A program made the translations under genes and the position numbers. A DNA stretch of 64,000 nt, taken from a bacterium. GTDB taxonomy: Bacteria > Planctomycetota > Planctomycetia > Pirellulales > Pirellulaceae. The notes beneath the pieces are model-generated. The model saw only the letters and a program-made list of their open reading frames with translations. It did no database searches and had not been told where the DNA came from. The stretch covers positions 62,001-126,000 of the forward strand of contig JAUIGN010000015.1 of assembly GCA_030430075.1 (NCBI GenBank). The letters run 5' to 3'. Positions 7,872 to 16,729 of the stretch are shown piece by piece; the stretch's first letter is position 1; each line of letters begins with the position of its first letter.

Positions 7872-10859
7872 ATGGCAACTGTCACGTCGACGGTAGGTGG
7901 AGAAAAGAATTCTCAAGCTCAGCAGAGTGGCTCGTCCACGGGTGCTGCCGGACTTCGGATTGAGTCGCAATTCTGCCCGACTGGGGTTGCGGATCCATTC
8001 GACACGGTGCAATGGGAGCTGCGTCGAGCGGGAATCAAGGACGAGAACGGCGACTTGCTGTTCGAGCAGACCGACTGCGAAGTCCCGGCTAGCTGGAGTC
8101 AGTTAGCGACGAACGTAGTCGTCAGCAAGTATTTTTACGGAGAGAATCACACGTCCGAGCGTGAAAAGAGTGTTCGGCAACTGATTCACCGGGTAACGCG
8201 AACGATTGCCGACTGGGGTCTGGCGGACGGCTACTTTGCTTCCAGCGAAGATGGCGAGCGGTTTTATCGCGACTTGAGCTGGCTCTGCCTGCACCAGCAC
8301 GGTGCCTTCAATTCGCCTGTCTGGTTCAACGTCGGTCTCTTTCATCAGTACGCCGTGGTTGGCGACAAGTGCAACTGGCACTGGGACCCGGCGGAGCAGA
8401 CGGTCAAGATGCCGGAGAATCCCTACGAGTATCCCCAGGGTTCGGCCTGCTTCATTCAGAGCGTCGGCGACAACATGGAAGACATCATGGCGTTGGCGAC
8501 CAGCGAAGCCATGCTGTTCAAGTTCGGATCGGGGACCGGGACCGACTTGTCGACGATTCGCTCGCACCGCGAGCGTCTCTCCGGTGGCGGCCGTCCTTCC
8601 GGCCCGCTTTCGTTCATGCGGGTCTACGATCAGATCGCGGCCGTGGTGAAGTCGGGCGGCAAGACGCGTCGGGCCGCCAAGATGCAGTCGCTCAAGGTCT
8701 GGCACCCGGACGTGCTCGAGTTCATCGAGTGCAAATGGAAGGAAGAGCAGAAAGCGCACACGTTGATCGCCAGCGGGAAGTACGAAGCGAACTTCAACGG
8801 CGAAGCGTACAGCTCGATTCTCTTTCAGAATGCCAACTTGTCAGTGCGTGTGACCGACGAGTTCATGGAGGCCGTTAAGAAGGATGGCAAGTGGCGCACG
8901 CAGTGGATTACGGATCCGAGTAAGGGCGATGAGTACGAAGCCCGCGAATTGCTCGACCGGATGGCCGAATGTGCCTGGCATTGCGGTGACCCCGGTGTCC
9001 AGTATGACAGCACGATCAACAAGTGGCACACCTGCCCACAGTCGGGACGGATCAATGCCAGCAATCCGTGTTCGGAATACATGTTCCTGGACAACACGGC
9101 TTGTAACTTGGCGAGCATCAACTTGATGAAGTTCAGCAGCGAGGACGGCACATTCGACGTGGAACGATTCCAGTCGGCATGCCGTTTGTACCTGATCGCT
9201 CAGGAAATCCTGGTCGATCACGCCAGCTACCCGACGGCGGATATCGCCCGCAACAGCCACCGTTTCCGGCCGCTGGGCTTGGGCTACTCGAACCTGGGCA
9301 GCCTGCTGATGTCCGTCGGGATGCCGTACGACTCGGAGAGCGCCTACAGCGTTTGCGGGTCGATCACCGCGCTCCTGCATGGGGCCGCCTGTCACACCAG
9401 TGCGGAACTGGCTTCGGTCGTCGGGCCATTCGAAGACTACGCCCAGAATCGCGACTCGTTCCTGTCGGTCATGCAGATGCACCGCGACGCGGTGGAAGAG
9501 ATTGGAGATGAGGGTCCCCAATACCTCAAGGATGCCGCTCGCCGGCTGTGGGAAACGGTGCTCGAATCGGGCCGCAAGTACGGCTTCCGCAACGCCCAGG
9601 CAACCGTGTTGGCCCCGACCGGCACCATCAGCTTCATGATGGACTGCGATACGACGGGGATTGAACCGGATATCGCCTTGGTCAAGTACAAGCAGTTGGC
9701 CGGGGGCGGGATGCTGAAGATCGTCAACCAGACCGTTCGCCTGGCCCTGCAACGGCTGGACTACGAACCGTCTCAGATCGACGCCATCATCAACTACGTC
9801 GATGAAAACGATACGATCGAAGGCGCGCCCGGCTTGAAGGACGAGCACACGGCCGTCTTTGACTGTGCCTTCAAGCCTGCCAACGGTGTCCGTAGCATCA
9901 ACTGGCGGTCCCACGTGCGGATGATGGCAGCGGCCCAACCGTTCCTGTCCGGGGCGATCTCCAAGACCGTGAACATGCCCACCGAATCGACGCCGGCCGA
10001 TATCGCCGAGGCGTATACCTGGGGCTGGGAACTGGGGTTGAAAGCGTTGGCCATCTACCGCGATGGATCCAAGCTCAGCCAGCCCTTGTCGACCAAAGGC
10101 GAAGGCGGCAAGGAGACGCAGCCAGAACCGGTCAAGGCCAAGCCGAGCCGCGAGCGGTTGCCCGACACACGCCAATCGCTGACCCACAAGTTCAATGTGG
10201 GTGGGCACGAAGGGTATATCAACGTCGGGCTGTACCCCGACGGTCGCCCCGGTGAACTGTTCATTACCATGGCCAAGGAAGGCAGCACGATCGGTGGCTT
10301 GATGGACTGCTTCGGCACCGCCATCTCCATCAACTTGCAGTACCGTGTCCCGCTGGAAGTGCTGGTCAACAAGTTCTCACATACTCGCTTCGAACCGATG
10401 GGACATACGACCAACCCGGACGTTCGAATCGCCAAGAGCGTGGTGGACTATATCTTCCGGTGGCTGGGCGTCACCTTCTTGCCCGGGTATCGCGAGGCGA
10501 ACAAGGGGCTCCCGCAACCAGGACAGGAATCCCAGCCGGCTGCCGCCGAGTCGAAACCGCAAGCGACCGAGCCCGAAGCGAGTGCGGCGCCATCGGTAGC
10601 GCCGGCGGCCAAAGTTGCCGGACAGGTCAACGGCAACGGTGCGGCAACCGCGGCGCCCGACGTCGATTTTGCCCTCCTGGATCGGGCCGGCGTGGCGATG
10701 AGAGTCGATGCGGACGGAGGCGCCAACCTGAACCGAGATTCACAGTTTGCCCGCTTCCAGAGCGATGCCCCCGGTTGCGACAACTGCGGTTCGATCACCG
10801 TCCGCAACGGCAATTGCTACCTGTGTCACAATTGCGGCAACAGCATGGGCTGCTCGTAA
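7872..10859 (+). CDS. nrdJ: Vitamin B12-dependent (class II) ribonucleotide reductase
   Basis: This 995-residue enzyme reduces ribonucleotides to deoxyribonucleotides using adenosylcobalamin to make the active-site thiyl radical. The redox-pair cysteine is probably Cys193 in GSACFIQSV. The NPCSEY motif gives Cys400, with Cys411 in NTACNLASINL. Barrel motifs such as VLAPTGTISFMMDCDTTGIEP are intact. A TSCPD-like domain follows (about 775-880), then an Ala/Pro-rich linker. The C-terminus has a cysteine-rich zinc-ribbon-like tail (968-995; CDNCG, CYLCHNCG). AAGGAGG ends 11 bases before the ATG at 7872. A terminator follows at 10941. The gene is probably repressed by NrdR through boxes at 7663-7709. 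Confidence 0.96.
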   Translation: MATVTSTVGGEKNSQAQQSGSSTGAAGLRIESQFCPTGVADPFDTVQWELRRAGIKDENGDLLFEQTDCEVPASWSQLATNVVVSKYFYGENHTSEREKSVRQLIHRVTRTIADWGLADGYFASSEDGERFYRDLSWLCLHQHGAFNSPVWFNVGLFHQYAVVGDKCNWHWDPAEQTVKMPENPYEYPQGSACFIQSVGDNMEDIMALATSEAMLFKFGSGTGTDLSTIRSHRERLSGGGRPSGPLSFMRVYDQIAAVVKSGGKTRRAAKMQSLKVWHPDVLEFIECKWKEEQKAHTLIASGKYEANFNGEAYSSILFQNANLSVRVTDEFMEAVKKDGKWRTQWITDPSKGDEYEARELLDRMAECAWHCGDPGVQYDSTINKWHTCPQSGRINASNPCSEYMFLDNTACNLASINLMKFSSEDGTFDVERFQSACRLYLIAQEILVDHASYPTADIARNSHRFRPLGLGYSNLGSLLMSVGMPYDSESAYSVCGSITALLHGAACHTSAELASVVGPFEDYAQNRDSFLSVMQMHRDAVEEIGDEGPQYLKDAARRLWETVLESGRKYGFRNAQATVLAPTGTISFMMDCDTTGIEPDIALVKYKQLAGGGMLKIVNQTVRLALQRLDYEPSQIDAIINYVDENDTIEGAPGLKDEHTAVFDCAFKPANGVRSINWRSHVRMMAAAQPFLSGAISKTVNMPTESTPADIAEAYTWGWELGLKALAIYRDGSKLSQPLSTKGEGGKETQPEPVKAKPSRERLPDTRQSLTHKFNVGGHEGYINVGLYPDGRPGELFITMAKEGSTIGGLMDCFGTAISINLQYRVPLEVLVNKFSHTRFEPMGHTTNPDVRIAKSVVDYIFRWLGVTFLPGYREANKGLPQPGQESQPAAAESKPQATEPEASAAPSVAPAAKVAGQVNGNGAATAAPDVDFALLDRAGVAMRVDADGGANLNRDSQFARFQSDAPGCDNCGSITVRNGNCYLCHNCGNSMGCS

Positions 10860-10940
10860 ACGACACTGCCCGTCGTCGAATCTTCCGGTAGTTGACGAAG
10901 GCGCGGGTAGCCTCCGAACGAGTTTTCGCTGGACTTACTG

Positions 10941-10975
10941 AGCGTTGTCGGCACCGCCGACAACGCTCTTTTTTT
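10941..10975 (+). terminator. Strong rho-independent terminator after nrdJ
   Basis: A perfect 12-bp stem (AGCGTTGTCGGC / GCCGACAACGCT) with a 3-base loop is followed by CTTTTTTTAT. It lies 81 bases after the nrdJ stop and ends that transcription unit. Confidence 0.93.
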
Positions 10976-11101
10976 ATGTCGATGGCTACCAGCAAAACGG
11001 TGCGATCGATCTCTTACCGCTCGTTTCTTCGTTCCATAAGCATGCTGTGTATGACGCGAGACGGCCTGCCATCTTGCACGAACGTCTCCAGCGTCGTCGT
11101 G

Positions 11102-11896
11102 TCATTCGCAGACGACGATCCAGCCGTTGGCCCGGAGCCGGCCCAGGCACCAAGGGTTGCTCAAGGCCCGGTTTCGCTGGGCATCCAAGGGGACCAGTTC
11201 GAGAATCCGAAAGCCGGCAGCCCGCAATGCCCGCCGCAATTCACCGGGCGTGAAGACGTGGAGAAACATATTGGGTACGCCCCGATAATCGAAGAATTTG
11301 TCGCCCGCTTCCAGATCGCGGATGACGGTCGCCCGCAGGAAGTTCTTCAGCAGCCACCACGGTCCGGCCGGGTCGCGCAGGTTGTACCAGTAGTTGTGGA
11401 CATGCAATACGAAGAGGCCGCCCGGACGTACGATGCGGCGTACGTGTTGCAGGGCCTGCTGACGATGGTCTCGGCCGCGAATCATTCCCAGGGTGCTGAA
11501 CAGTGACACGGCGACGTCGATGGTGTCGTCTGCCAGACAATCCAGTTCGACCAGGTTGGCTTCCACGCACTGGATGGGCAGGTTCTCGCGAACCGCTTTC
11601 TGGCGGACGACGCCGAGCATCGATCGAGAGAGGTCGACCGCCACACCTTGCATGCCGAGCCGCGTCAGGGCGACAATCGCCCGCCCCGTGCCGCATCCCA
11701 GATCGGCGGCAACGCCGTTGGTGAGCTGCCTCGATTGAACGTGCCGGAGGACAATCTGCTGGTCGAACTCAAACAGCCGGTTGTGGGCAAAGTAGGCGTC
11801 GTAGTCGGTCGCAATGTGGTCCGCATGGACATAATCCCAGAGCCCTCGACTGATGCCGGCCGGGAGACGCCATTGAGGTGGAGTGGGGGAAACCAT
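11102..11896 (-). CDS. SAM-dependent class I methyltransferase
   Basis: The 264-residue product has the class I methyltransferase fold. Motif I is VAADLGCGTGRAIVAL, where the glycine loop binds SAM. The acidic end of the next strand is VAVDLSRSML, and the motif IV region reads DDTIDVAVSLFSTLGMI. IVRPGGLFVLHVHN is the usual post-motif segment. The internal ATG at 11896 (MVSPTPPQWRLP) is preferred. An upstream ATG at 11974 would add 26 low-complexity Arg/Ala residues overlapping the leader of the divergent OsmC gene. The substrate is unknown; the WYNLRDPAGPWWLLKNF text is typical of small-molecule methyltransferases. Confidence 0.85.
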   Translation of the reverse strand: MVSPTPPQWRLPAGISRGLWDYVHADHIATDYDAYFAHNRLFEFDQQIVLRHVQSRQLTNGVAADLGCGTGRAIVALTRLGMQGVAVDLSRSMLGVVRQKAVRENLPIQCVEANLVELDCLADDTIDVAVSLFSTLGMIRGRDHRQQALQHVRRIVRPGGLFVLHVHNYWYNLRDPAGPWWLLKNFLRATVIRDLEAGDKFFDYRGVPNMFLHVFTPGELRRALRAAGFRILELVPLDAQRNRALSNPWCLGRLRANGWIVVCE

Positions 11897-12041
11897 GGGC
11901 GTGGATTGTATCGCAGCTCGCCAGCTGGCGGCACCGTGCCGCCCGACGCGACCGCATCGAACGACGGTCGACATTTTGTTACAACACCGGTGCGGCTTGC
12001 CGAGTGCGTCGCGTCAACGCCCCATCCCACGAGGTCATCGA

Positions 12042-12566
12042 ATGGATGCTGAACAGTTAAGAAACCTCCAAGCCCCGCTCAAACAACGCTACCGGGACGA
12101 ACCGGAGTCGGCCCGCGTCACGGTCCGCTCGAGCGGGACCCTGGATCCCGATTCTCTGACCTGCCGCGTCGCGACGTCCCGCGGCGAGGTTGCTGCCGGA
12201 CTCCACCCGGCCGCCGGCGGGGACGGTTCGGGTGCCTGCTCCGGTGACCTGATGCTGGACTCACTGGTGGCCTGTGCCGGCGTCACCCTGAATGCCGTCG
12301 CAACCGCCATGGGAATCGCAATTCGGGGCGGAACCATCGAGGCGGAGGGAGAGATGGACTTTCGCGGCACGCTGGGAATCAGCAAGGAGACCCCGGTCGG
12401 GATCACCCGGGTTGGCCTGCGATTCCAGCTCGATACGGACGCCGAGGAGGGGCAAGTCGAAAAGTTGATTCAGTTGACCGAGCGGTACTGCGTCATTTAC
12501 CAGACATTACAGCGATCACCGGCCGTCGCCAGCAGTTGGGCGCGATCGGCCAGTTCGAGCGGATAG
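12042..12566 (+). CDS. OsmC/Ohr-family peroxide-resistance-type protein
   Basis: The 174-residue product belongs to the OsmC/Ohr family, thiol-dependent reductases of organic hydroperoxides. Both family cysteines are present: Cys78 in the helix SLVACAGVTLNAVA and Cys150 in ERYCVIYQTL, with the expected roughly 70-residue spacing. ATG at 12042 is chosen because GAGGTC lies about 8 bases upstream and family homology begins soon after. The open frame extends back to 11883 but only through sequence overlapping the methyltransferase leader. It is divergent from the methyltransferase, leaving about 145 bases for both promoters. Whether it prefers organic peroxides or lipoyl-type substrates cannot be told. 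Confidence 0.85.
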   Translation: MDAEQLRNLQAPLKQRYRDEPESARVTVRSSGTLDPDSLTCRVATSRGEVAAGLHPAAGGDGSGACSGDLMLDSLVACAGVTLNAVATAMGIAIRGGTIEAEGEMDFRGTLGISKETPVGITRVGLRFQLDTDAEEGQVEKLIQLTERYCVIYQTLQRSPAVASSWARSASSSG

Positions 12567-12622
12567 CCGATCAACGCGTGGCCGCCCTCAACCACGGCGC
12601 GTGGCCGGCGGCGACCGGCGCG

Positions 12623-14146
12623 TCACGCCTTGGGGATTGTCAAGCGCTGCCCGCACGCCGTGCAACTGACTGATTTGCCGGCAAGCTTGGGCGTCGCCAC
12701 GAACTGCTGCCCGCAAGCACAACTGACTTCAATTTGCGGCGCGATCGCCCGGGCGCTACCCGGTTTGGGGACCGTCAGCGGGCGACTGCAGACAGGGCAT
12801 TTGACCACCCGCCCGGCCAGCTCGCTGCGGGCCATGAATCGTTGCGAGCAGTGGCGGCAGACGACGTCGATCTGTTTGAGACCGGGGATCGGGACGGTCG
12901 TTGAGCAGCGCGGACACTTGACCAACTTGCCCGCCATGTCCCGGTTGGCAATCATCCGCTGCCCGCAATGACAGGTGACGTCGATCTTCTCCGACGGAGC
13001 ATTCGGCTCCGGTTCCGGCTTCTTGGCCAAGGCTGCGGAGGGAAGTGCGACTTGCGGTTTGTCCTGTGGCTTGTCTTGCGGCTTGGCCTTAATGAATTCG
13101 GCCAATGCGATTGCGAAGTCCTTCATCGACCGGTAGCGTTGATCGATCGATTTGGAAATAGCCTTCGTGCAGATCTCAGCCAGCCGCGGACTGATATCGG
13201 CACGGAACGCGGTCGGGGGCGGCGCTTCCTTGGAGACGATCTGTCCGATGATCGACGCCACTGAACCTTGGAAGGGAAGATGGCCGGTTAACAGTTCGTA
13301 GAGGATCACGCCCAGGCTGAAGATGTCGCAGGCCGGCCCGATGTTGGCCGAGTTCCCCTCGATCTGCTCGGGCGACATGTACGCCGGTGATCCCAGTATC
13401 GCACCGTCCCGCGTCAACCGCGCGTCGCCGGCGTCATCAATCTGGCGAGCCAACCCGAAGTCCATGATGATCGGCTCGGTCCGCTGATCGATCATGATAT
13501 TGCCCGGCTTGACGTCCCGGTGCACCATCCCGTGCACATGGGCTTCATGCAATGCCAAGGCGATCTTCCGAACAACGTTGGCGACGTTGCGGTCTTGCTG
13601 TGCCTTCTCTTTGGTAATGAACTCAGACAGGGTATGTCCCTGTATGTAGGCCATCGTAATAAAGTGGGTGCCGTCGATTTCCCCCACATCGTATACGGGG
13701 CAGATGTTGGGATGGGACAACGTTGCGGCTGCTCGCGCCTCTCGCAAGAACCGCTCGATGAACTTCGAATCGACCTTCGCATTGACCTTGGGGATCTTCA
13801 AGGCCACCTTGCGATCAAGCTGCGTGTCGAGGGCCAGATAGACGGAGCCCATCGTACCTTCGCCCAACGTCCGTTGAATTCGGTACCGCCCAAATTCCTC
13901 GCCGGGCAGGCGCGCACGCTCAGGCCGGACGTCGTTCGCCTCATCGCCCGGTGTCAACATCGCCGTCTCGTCGACGTTGAACGTCTGGGAGTCAGGTTGT
14001 TTGTCGTGTTCCGACCCCACCTCGATCTCCGGAAATGCAACTTCCCTGGTACCCCTGCGTGGTGAACAGGCCGGGAAAATCCGTCGCCTGACGAGGTGGA
14101 AGACGCGGCAGGAACCACTCGCGAGAACAATCCATCTCATCCTCAA
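12623..14146 (-). CDS. Ser/Thr protein kinase with three C-terminal zinc ribbons
   Basis: This is a Hanks-type kinase of up to 507 residues. The kinase domain spans about 87-350: glycine loop LGEGTMGSVY (94-103), Lys117 in VALK, catalytic HRDVKPGN with Asp211, DFG at 229-231, and activation-segment GSPAYMSPEQ. After a Lys/Pro/Gln linker (about 355-385) come three repeats of about 40 residues. Each has a CxC or CxxC pair and a CxxC pair, giving zinc-ribbon-like modules. There is no transmembrane segment, so it is cytoplasmic. The start is uncertain: a GTG at 14020 or later starts would remove an Arg-rich N-terminus. The ribbons could bind nucleic acid or proteins; the substrate is unknown. Confidence 0.88.
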   Translation of the reverse strand: MRMRWIVLASGSCRVFHLVRRRIFPACSPRRGTREVAFPEIEVGSEHDKQPDSQTFNVDETAMLTPGDEANDVRPERARLPGEEFGRYRIQRTLGEGTMGSVYLALDTQLDRKVALKIPKVNAKVDSKFIERFLREARAAATLSHPNICPVYDVGEIDGTHFITMAYIQGHTLSEFITKEKAQQDRNVANVVRKIALALHEAHVHGMVHRDVKPGNIMIDQRTEPIIMDFGLARQIDDAGDARLTRDGAILGSPAYMSPEQIEGNSANIGPACDIFSLGVILYELLTGHLPFQGSVASIIGQIVSKEAPPPTAFRADISPRLAEICTKAISKSIDQRYRSMKDFAIALAEFIKAKPQDKPQDKPQVALPSAALAKKPEPEPNAPSEKIDVTCHCGQRMIANRDMAGKLVKCPRCSTTVPIPGLKQIDVVCRHCSQRFMARSELAGRVVKCPVCSRPLTVPKPGSARAIAPQIEVSCACGQQFVATPKLAGKSVSCTACGQRLTIPKA

Positions 14147-14381
14147 TCATACTGTCTGAGAGATCGAAGTACAGCAAGACTGAAACTCGTTTCAGCGGGG
14201 GGGGAATCAGGCCAAACCGACCGACCCAGGCCCTGCAGGCCTCTCAAGCCACGCGAACTACCGATTTAGTCCGGTTGCAACTTTCCCCCTGTCCGGTAAA
14301 CTCGCCCCCTCCCGGTTCGCCCCATCGTCGCGGGCGGACCAATCCAAATCACTCCCATGGATAGTAATGGAGTACAGCAGA

Positions 14382-14744
14382 ATGCTCAGGTTGATGGTTC
14401 TCTTGGCGGGTTTCTTACTGGTTGTTGCCGCGACCGATGACGTCCAGGCCCGCCGCTTCCGCCGCTCGCGAGGCGGCTGCCCCAACGGTCAATGCTACAC
14501 CGGGATTCCTGCCGTGCCGGGTGGCGCGGTCACCCTGGCTGCCGGCGACGCCGCCCCCGCGGCAGTTGAGGCGACACCGGATGAAGTTGCCGCCAGCGAA
14601 GCGCCCGCCGTGGCAGCGCCGGAGGTCGAAGCTTCCACCCCGGCTGCCGAAGTCAGTGCGACGGTCACACCGACCTACTACCGCCAAGCGGGCCGACGGG
14701 CCCTGCGAGTTGGTAGCCGGGTCCGCTTGTTTCGACGGCGTTAA
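14382..14744 (+). CDS. Small secreted Ala/Glu/Pro-rich protein
   Basis: This 120-residue protein has a clean signal peptide (MLRLMVLLAGFLLVVAATDDVQA). A short Arg-rich segment follows with CPNGQCY, which could form a disulfide, then an Ala/Pro/Glu/Val low-complexity region, and a basic C-terminus ending in VRLFRRR. GGAG at 14369-14372 supports the ATG at 14382 rather than the in-frame ATG at 14367, which overlaps that purine stretch. A terminator follows at 14808. Similar small secreted proteins with a Cys-Pro-Asn-Gly-Gln-Cys motif occur in planctomycetes, but I know of no function. Confidence 0.65.
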   Translation: MLRLMVLLAGFLLVVAATDDVQARRFRRSRGGCPNGQCYTGIPAVPGGAVTLAAGDAAPAAVEATPDEVAASEAPAVAAPEVEASTPAAEVSATVTPTYYRQAGRRALRVGSRVRLFRRR

Positions 14745-14807
14745 CCGTTCTCAAGGACACGGGAAGGCAGGCCGCGGTGTGGCCGGCTGGCGTTCCGCGT
14801 CACCACC

Positions 14808-14836
14808 AGGAGAGTCACAGCGGCTCTCCTTTTTTT
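14808..14836 (+). terminator. Rho-independent terminator after the small secreted protein
   Basis: The stem AGGAGAG / CTCTCCT, extended by a G-T and a C-G pair, closes a 5-base loop and is followed by seven Ts. It lies 64 bases past the stop of the gene ending at 14744. I see no gene in 14837-15166. Confidence 0.85.
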
Positions 14837-15166
14837 AAGCGCGGTACCGAAAGCGGTCGCAGTTCGCACTTGCCAAACCAACCGGTGCCATCGACCGGCA
14901 AATGGGCTATCCTGTTGATCGTATTGACGGCTGCGCGGCAAATGAGCCTTCGGCAAGCAACGCGCGGCCGTAGATCTGCGGACTCCCGTTGGTCGTCCTG
15001 GTCCATTCGCTGCGCAAGTATCAATCAGAGTCTTCATTGTCAGGCCGCTCGCCCGGTTCCAGGTGCGAGGGGCAGGTTTCCGTAGGCTGGATCCGTGGAC
15101 CGGTGTGCTTCGAGCTCGCAGCGCCGGTCGAGCGACCTATAGCCGGCAGCAACCGGGAGGTTGGCC

Positions 15167-16600
15167 ATGCGTGTTTCTGGAATCGGAATTCTGTTGGTTG
15201 TCCTGGCGTTCGCTCCACCACCAACGTTTGCGGCAGACGAACTGGACAACGCGGAGGCCGTGGCGGCGCTGCGGCGCGCAGTAACGTTTTTTCGCCAACA
15301 GGTGGCAGTCCGTGGTTGCTACCTGTGGCGATACCAGGCCGATCTGCAGGCGGGCGAGGGCGAAGGGCGTGCCTCTCGCACCACGGCGTGGGTGCAGCCC
15401 CCGGGAACGCCCACCGTGGGAGAAGCTTACCTGACCGCCTACTTTCTCACGCAGGATGCCCATTACCTGGAAGCGGCCGTCGAAACGGCAACCGGGTTGG
15501 CGGCCGGCCAGTTGCAGTCAGGTGGCTGGGACTATCGCATCGAATTCGGCGAGCAGCGGGAGCGGTACCGGTACCGGGTCGACACGGATCGGCCCCAGGC
15601 ACGAAACGTCACGACCCTGGACGATGACGTCACCCAATCGGCGTTGCGATTCCTGATGCGCGTTGATGCGGCAACCGAATTCCGCAACGAGCCGATTCAC
15701 CGGGCGGTGACCTTTGCTCTGGAGCAACTGGAGCGAGCCCAGTATCCCAACGGAGCCTGGCCGCAACGTTTCAGCGGTCCGCCTCAAGACGACAAGTTTC
15801 CTGTCCGCCCAGCCAACTATCCCGACACCTGGCCACGCGAATACCCGGCTGTCGACTATCGATCCTTCTACACGTTCAATGACAACACGATTGCCGATAC
15901 GATTGAAACGTTCTTCCTGGCGGCTGCGATCTACAAGGAACCCCGTTACCAGGCAATTGGGGAAAAGGGGGGCGACTTCATTCTCTTGGCGCAAATGCCT
16001 GACCCCCAGCCGGCCTGGGCGCAACAATACAATGCGAAGATGCAACCGGCCTGGGCCCGCCGCTTCGAGCCGGCGGCGGTGACCGGCGGAGAATCCCAAG
16101 GCGTGATGCGAACCCTGCTCAAGCTGTACGAATGGACCGGCAAGGAAAAGTATCTGCAGCCGATCCCCAAAGCGCTTGCCTACCTCAGAAAATCGCAACT
16201 TCCGGACGGTCGGCTGGCTCGCTTCTACGAGCTGAAATCGAATCGACCGCTCTATTTTACCAAGGACTACAAGCTGACCTACGAGGACGACGACTTGCCG
16301 ACCCACTACGGGTTCCAAGTCGGCTCGTCGCTGGATTCGATCGAGCGCACGTATGATCGAATTCGCGGAACCGCACCGCGACCGCCCCAGTTGCAAATGC
16401 CTGGACCCGTTAAACCATCGCCGGCTCTGACCCGCCGAGCGGTGGCGGTTGTGGACGCCATGGACGAACGGGGTGCCTGGGTCGAAGCGGGCACCATGCG
16501 GACGGTTGATCGAGGCGGCAACCAGGTCATCGAAGCGCGCACCTTCGCCAAGAACATCACCACGCTGGCCCAGTTCATCGCGGCCCAGGCCAAGAGGTAG
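15167..16600 (+). CDS. Exported pectate-lyase-like enzyme (PL10-type fold)
   Basis: The 477-residue protein begins with a signal peptide (MRVSGIGILLVVLAFAPPPTFA). The rest resembles the pectic acid lyase family (PL10-like alpha/alpha barrel). Supporting features are repeated helical hairpins, the QLQSGGWDYRIEF and YPNGAWPQRF segments, and FNDNTIADTIETFFLAA, which matches the conserved FNDNA/T-type segment of that family. Such enzymes cleave polygalacturonate by beta-elimination. Planctomycete members may act on other uronic polymers, so the substrate is not certain. GGGAGG at 15155-15160 supports the ATG at 15167 over the in-frame TTG at 15161. It is followed by lhr after 129 bases. Confidence 0.75.
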   Translation: MRVSGIGILLVVLAFAPPPTFAADELDNAEAVAALRRAVTFFRQQVAVRGCYLWRYQADLQAGEGEGRASRTTAWVQPPGTPTVGEAYLTAYFLTQDAHYLEAAVETATGLAAGQLQSGGWDYRIEFGEQRERYRYRVDTDRPQARNVTTLDDDVTQSALRFLMRVDAATEFRNEPIHRAVTFALEQLERAQYPNGAWPQRFSGPPQDDKFPVRPANYPDTWPREYPAVDYRSFYTFNDNTIADTIETFFLAAAIYKEPRYQAIGEKGGDFILLAQMPDPQPAWAQQYNAKMQPAWARRFEPAAVTGGESQGVMRTLLKLYEWTGKEKYLQPIPKALAYLRKSQLPDGRLARFYELKSNRPLYFTKDYKLTYEDDDLPTHYGFQVGSSLDSIERTYDRIRGTAPRPPQLQMPGPVKPSPALTRRAVAVVDAMDERGAWVEAGTMRTVDRGGNQVIEARTFAKNITTLAQFIAAQAKR

Positions 16601-16729
16601 ACCCCTCTCCTGTGGTAGGCCAGTCCCGCCGACAGAGAATTCCCAACCCCAGAACACGCCTCCGCGGGGCCCCGGGGTGCTGCATGCGGATTGCCTGCCC
16701 GGGACTGGGAAAGCGGGTATGATACGGGT

